The notes under the pieces were generated by a model that saw only the letters and a list, made by a program, of their open reading frames with translations, was not told the DNA's origin and did no database searches. Below, one piece after another: positions 63,210 to 64,000 of a DNA stretch of 64,000 nucleotides. The stretch is taken from positions 62,001 to 126,000 of the forward strand of contig JADGEQ010000016.1 in assembly GCA_016744295.1 (NCBI GenBank). Direction: 5' to 3'. Origin of the DNA: Desulfobacteraceae bacterium (lineage in GTDB: Bacteria > Desulfobacterota > Desulfobacteria > Desulfobacterales > Desulfobacteraceae). The position numbers and the translations under genes are program-made. How positions within the stretch are numbered: position 1 is the stretch's first letter; each line of letters starts with the position of its first letter.

Positions 63210-64000
63210 CTATTTTTCTAAATCATAGCGTTTCATTTTTCTGAAAAGGGTTTTTCGGTCCATTCCCAGAAGTTTTGCCACGGATCCCTTTTTCTTATGG
63301 TGGCGGGTCAACGCCTTTGAAATATACTCTTTTTCAAAATTTTCCACCGCCGCTTTCAGGGGTTGATATTCCGGGATCGTCCCCTCGATCACTGTTTGGT
63401 CCAAGGTGCCGGGGTCAAGAAATTCCAGGGTTCCAAGGGTGAGAAATTGGTAGAGCATGTTCTGGAGCTGCCGTATGTTTCCGGGCCAGGTGTATTCAAC
63501 CATGGCCCTTCGTATCTCCTGGGACAACCGCGCATGGCCACTGTTTTTCGGGTAGGAGTTGAGAAAATGTTCGATGAGAAGGGGAATATCCTCTCGTCTG
63601 TCCTTCAACGGGGGCAGGGTGATGGGAATGATGTGTATCCTGAAAAAAAAATCTTCCCGGATCTTTCCCCGGCGCAGCATCATTTTGAGATCCCGGTGGG
63701 TTGCACAGACAAACCGGATGTCCGGTTTCTTTAGCTCAGTTCCCCCCACGGGAATATAACCGTTTCCGTCCATGACCCTCAGCAGTTTAACCTGGGTGCC
63801 CTTGGAAATTTCCCCCAGCTCGTCTAAAAACAGGGTGCCCCCTGCAGCCATGTCCAGAATCCCTCTCTTGTCAGTGTCTGCACCGCTAAAGGCCCCTTTT
63901 TTGTTTCCAAAAAATTCGCTTTCAAAAAGACCTTCGGGTATGGCGCCGCAGTTTATGGGTACAAAGGGTTTGTCTTTTCTGCTGCTGTTCTTGTGAATCG
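63210..64000 (-). CDS. sigma-54-dependent activator (NtrC/DctD type), N-terminus outside window
   Basis: The frame runs from 64000 (edge) to the stop at 63210, giving the last 263 residues. It has NCGAIPEGLFESEFFG, the sigma-54 contact loop GAFSGAD (Ser in place of Thr of GAFTGA), the Walker B segment GGTLFLDELGEIS, sensor I RFVCATHRD, arginine-finger REDFFFRIHIIPITLPPL and a C-terminal Fis-type helix-turn-helix (GSVAKLLGMDRKTLFRKMKR). It faces the TRAP operon that has a sigma-54 promoter and is the likely regulator. The receiver or sensory domain is outside. Confidence 0.95.
   Translation of the reverse strand, partial: IHKNSSRKDKPFVPINCGAIPEGLFESEFFGNKKGAFSGADTDKRGILDMAAGGTLFLDELGEISKGTQVKLLRVMDGNGYIPVGGTELKKPDIRFVCATHRDLKMMLRRGKIREDFFFRIHIIPITLPPLKDRREDIPLLIEHFLNSYPKNSGHARLSQEIRRAMVEYTWPGNIRQLQNMLYQFLTLGTLEFLDPGTLDQTVIEGTIPEYQPLKAAVENFEKEYISKALTRHHKKKGSVAKLLGMDRKTLFRKMKRYDLEK

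Overview
The window looks like a chromosome segment of a marine-type, strictly anaerobic sulfate-reducing Desulfobacterota (Desulfobacteraceae-like) bacterium. This is inferred from gene content: several TRAP transporters, a glycyl radical enzyme, a tungsten-type aldehyde:ferredoxin oxidoreductase, a molybdenum hydroxylase with its own maturation genes, an S-adenosylhomocysteine-type deaminase, and a strong candidate selenocysteine codon. No rRNA, tRNA or CRISPR array was seen.

Layout. 1-4.9 kb: glycerate kinase (runs off the left edge), CBS protein, MFS exporter with a small ribbon-helix-helix-like gene, then a CadC-type ArsR repressor and a metal efflux permease whose reading frame is interrupted by one UGA followed by a bacterial SECIS-like hairpin. 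4.9-8.2 kb: a decayed zone holding fragments of a flavoprotein, an amidohydrolase, IS66 and IS1182-type transposases, an HDOD protein and purN. 8.2-20.9 kb: a catabolic block. On the minus strand it holds a trans-4-hydroxyproline dehydratase (HypD) and its activase, a DctPQM TRAP transporter, a 53-residue membrane peptide and an L-serine dehydratase. On the plus strand, divergently, it holds a DHDPS/NAL-family aldolase, an AOR and a FadR-type GntR regulator. 20.9-22.1 kb: a second decayed zone carrying direct-repeat copies of pieces of the first one, so the catabolic block is bracketed by repeats.

22.1-31.3 kb: amidohydrolase (mtaD), thymidylate synthase with an alpha/beta hydrolase, then a membrane protein, a lipoprotein, a PGAP1-like lipase, a GH108 muramidase and a secreted ATP-dependent DNA ligase, and a monoacylglycerol-lipase-like hydrolase. 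31.5-40.4 kb: a molybdenum hydroxylase operon (FAD, 2Fe-2S and Mo subunits, then MoeB-like, ThiS-like, MoeA-like, XdhC and a histidine phosphatase) with a Cys-rich ferredoxin upstream. 41-43.2 kb: an AvcD-type anti-phage deoxycytidylate deaminase preceded by a structured non-coding region that could be its antitoxin RNA.

43.3-56 kb: a signalling block. It contains an HDOD-PP2C phosphatase, a PAS/His-less kinase/DUF294 protein, a class I adenylate cyclase with pentapeptide repeats, a receiver, an SLC5 transporter-histidine kinase and an orphan TAXI binding protein. 56-59.5 kb: GNAT, ArfB, DUF711 and an OYE-family flavoprotein. 59.5-64 kb: a second DctPQM TRAP operon with a sigma-54 promoter and three upstream palindromic sites, facing a sigma-54 activator that runs off the right edge.
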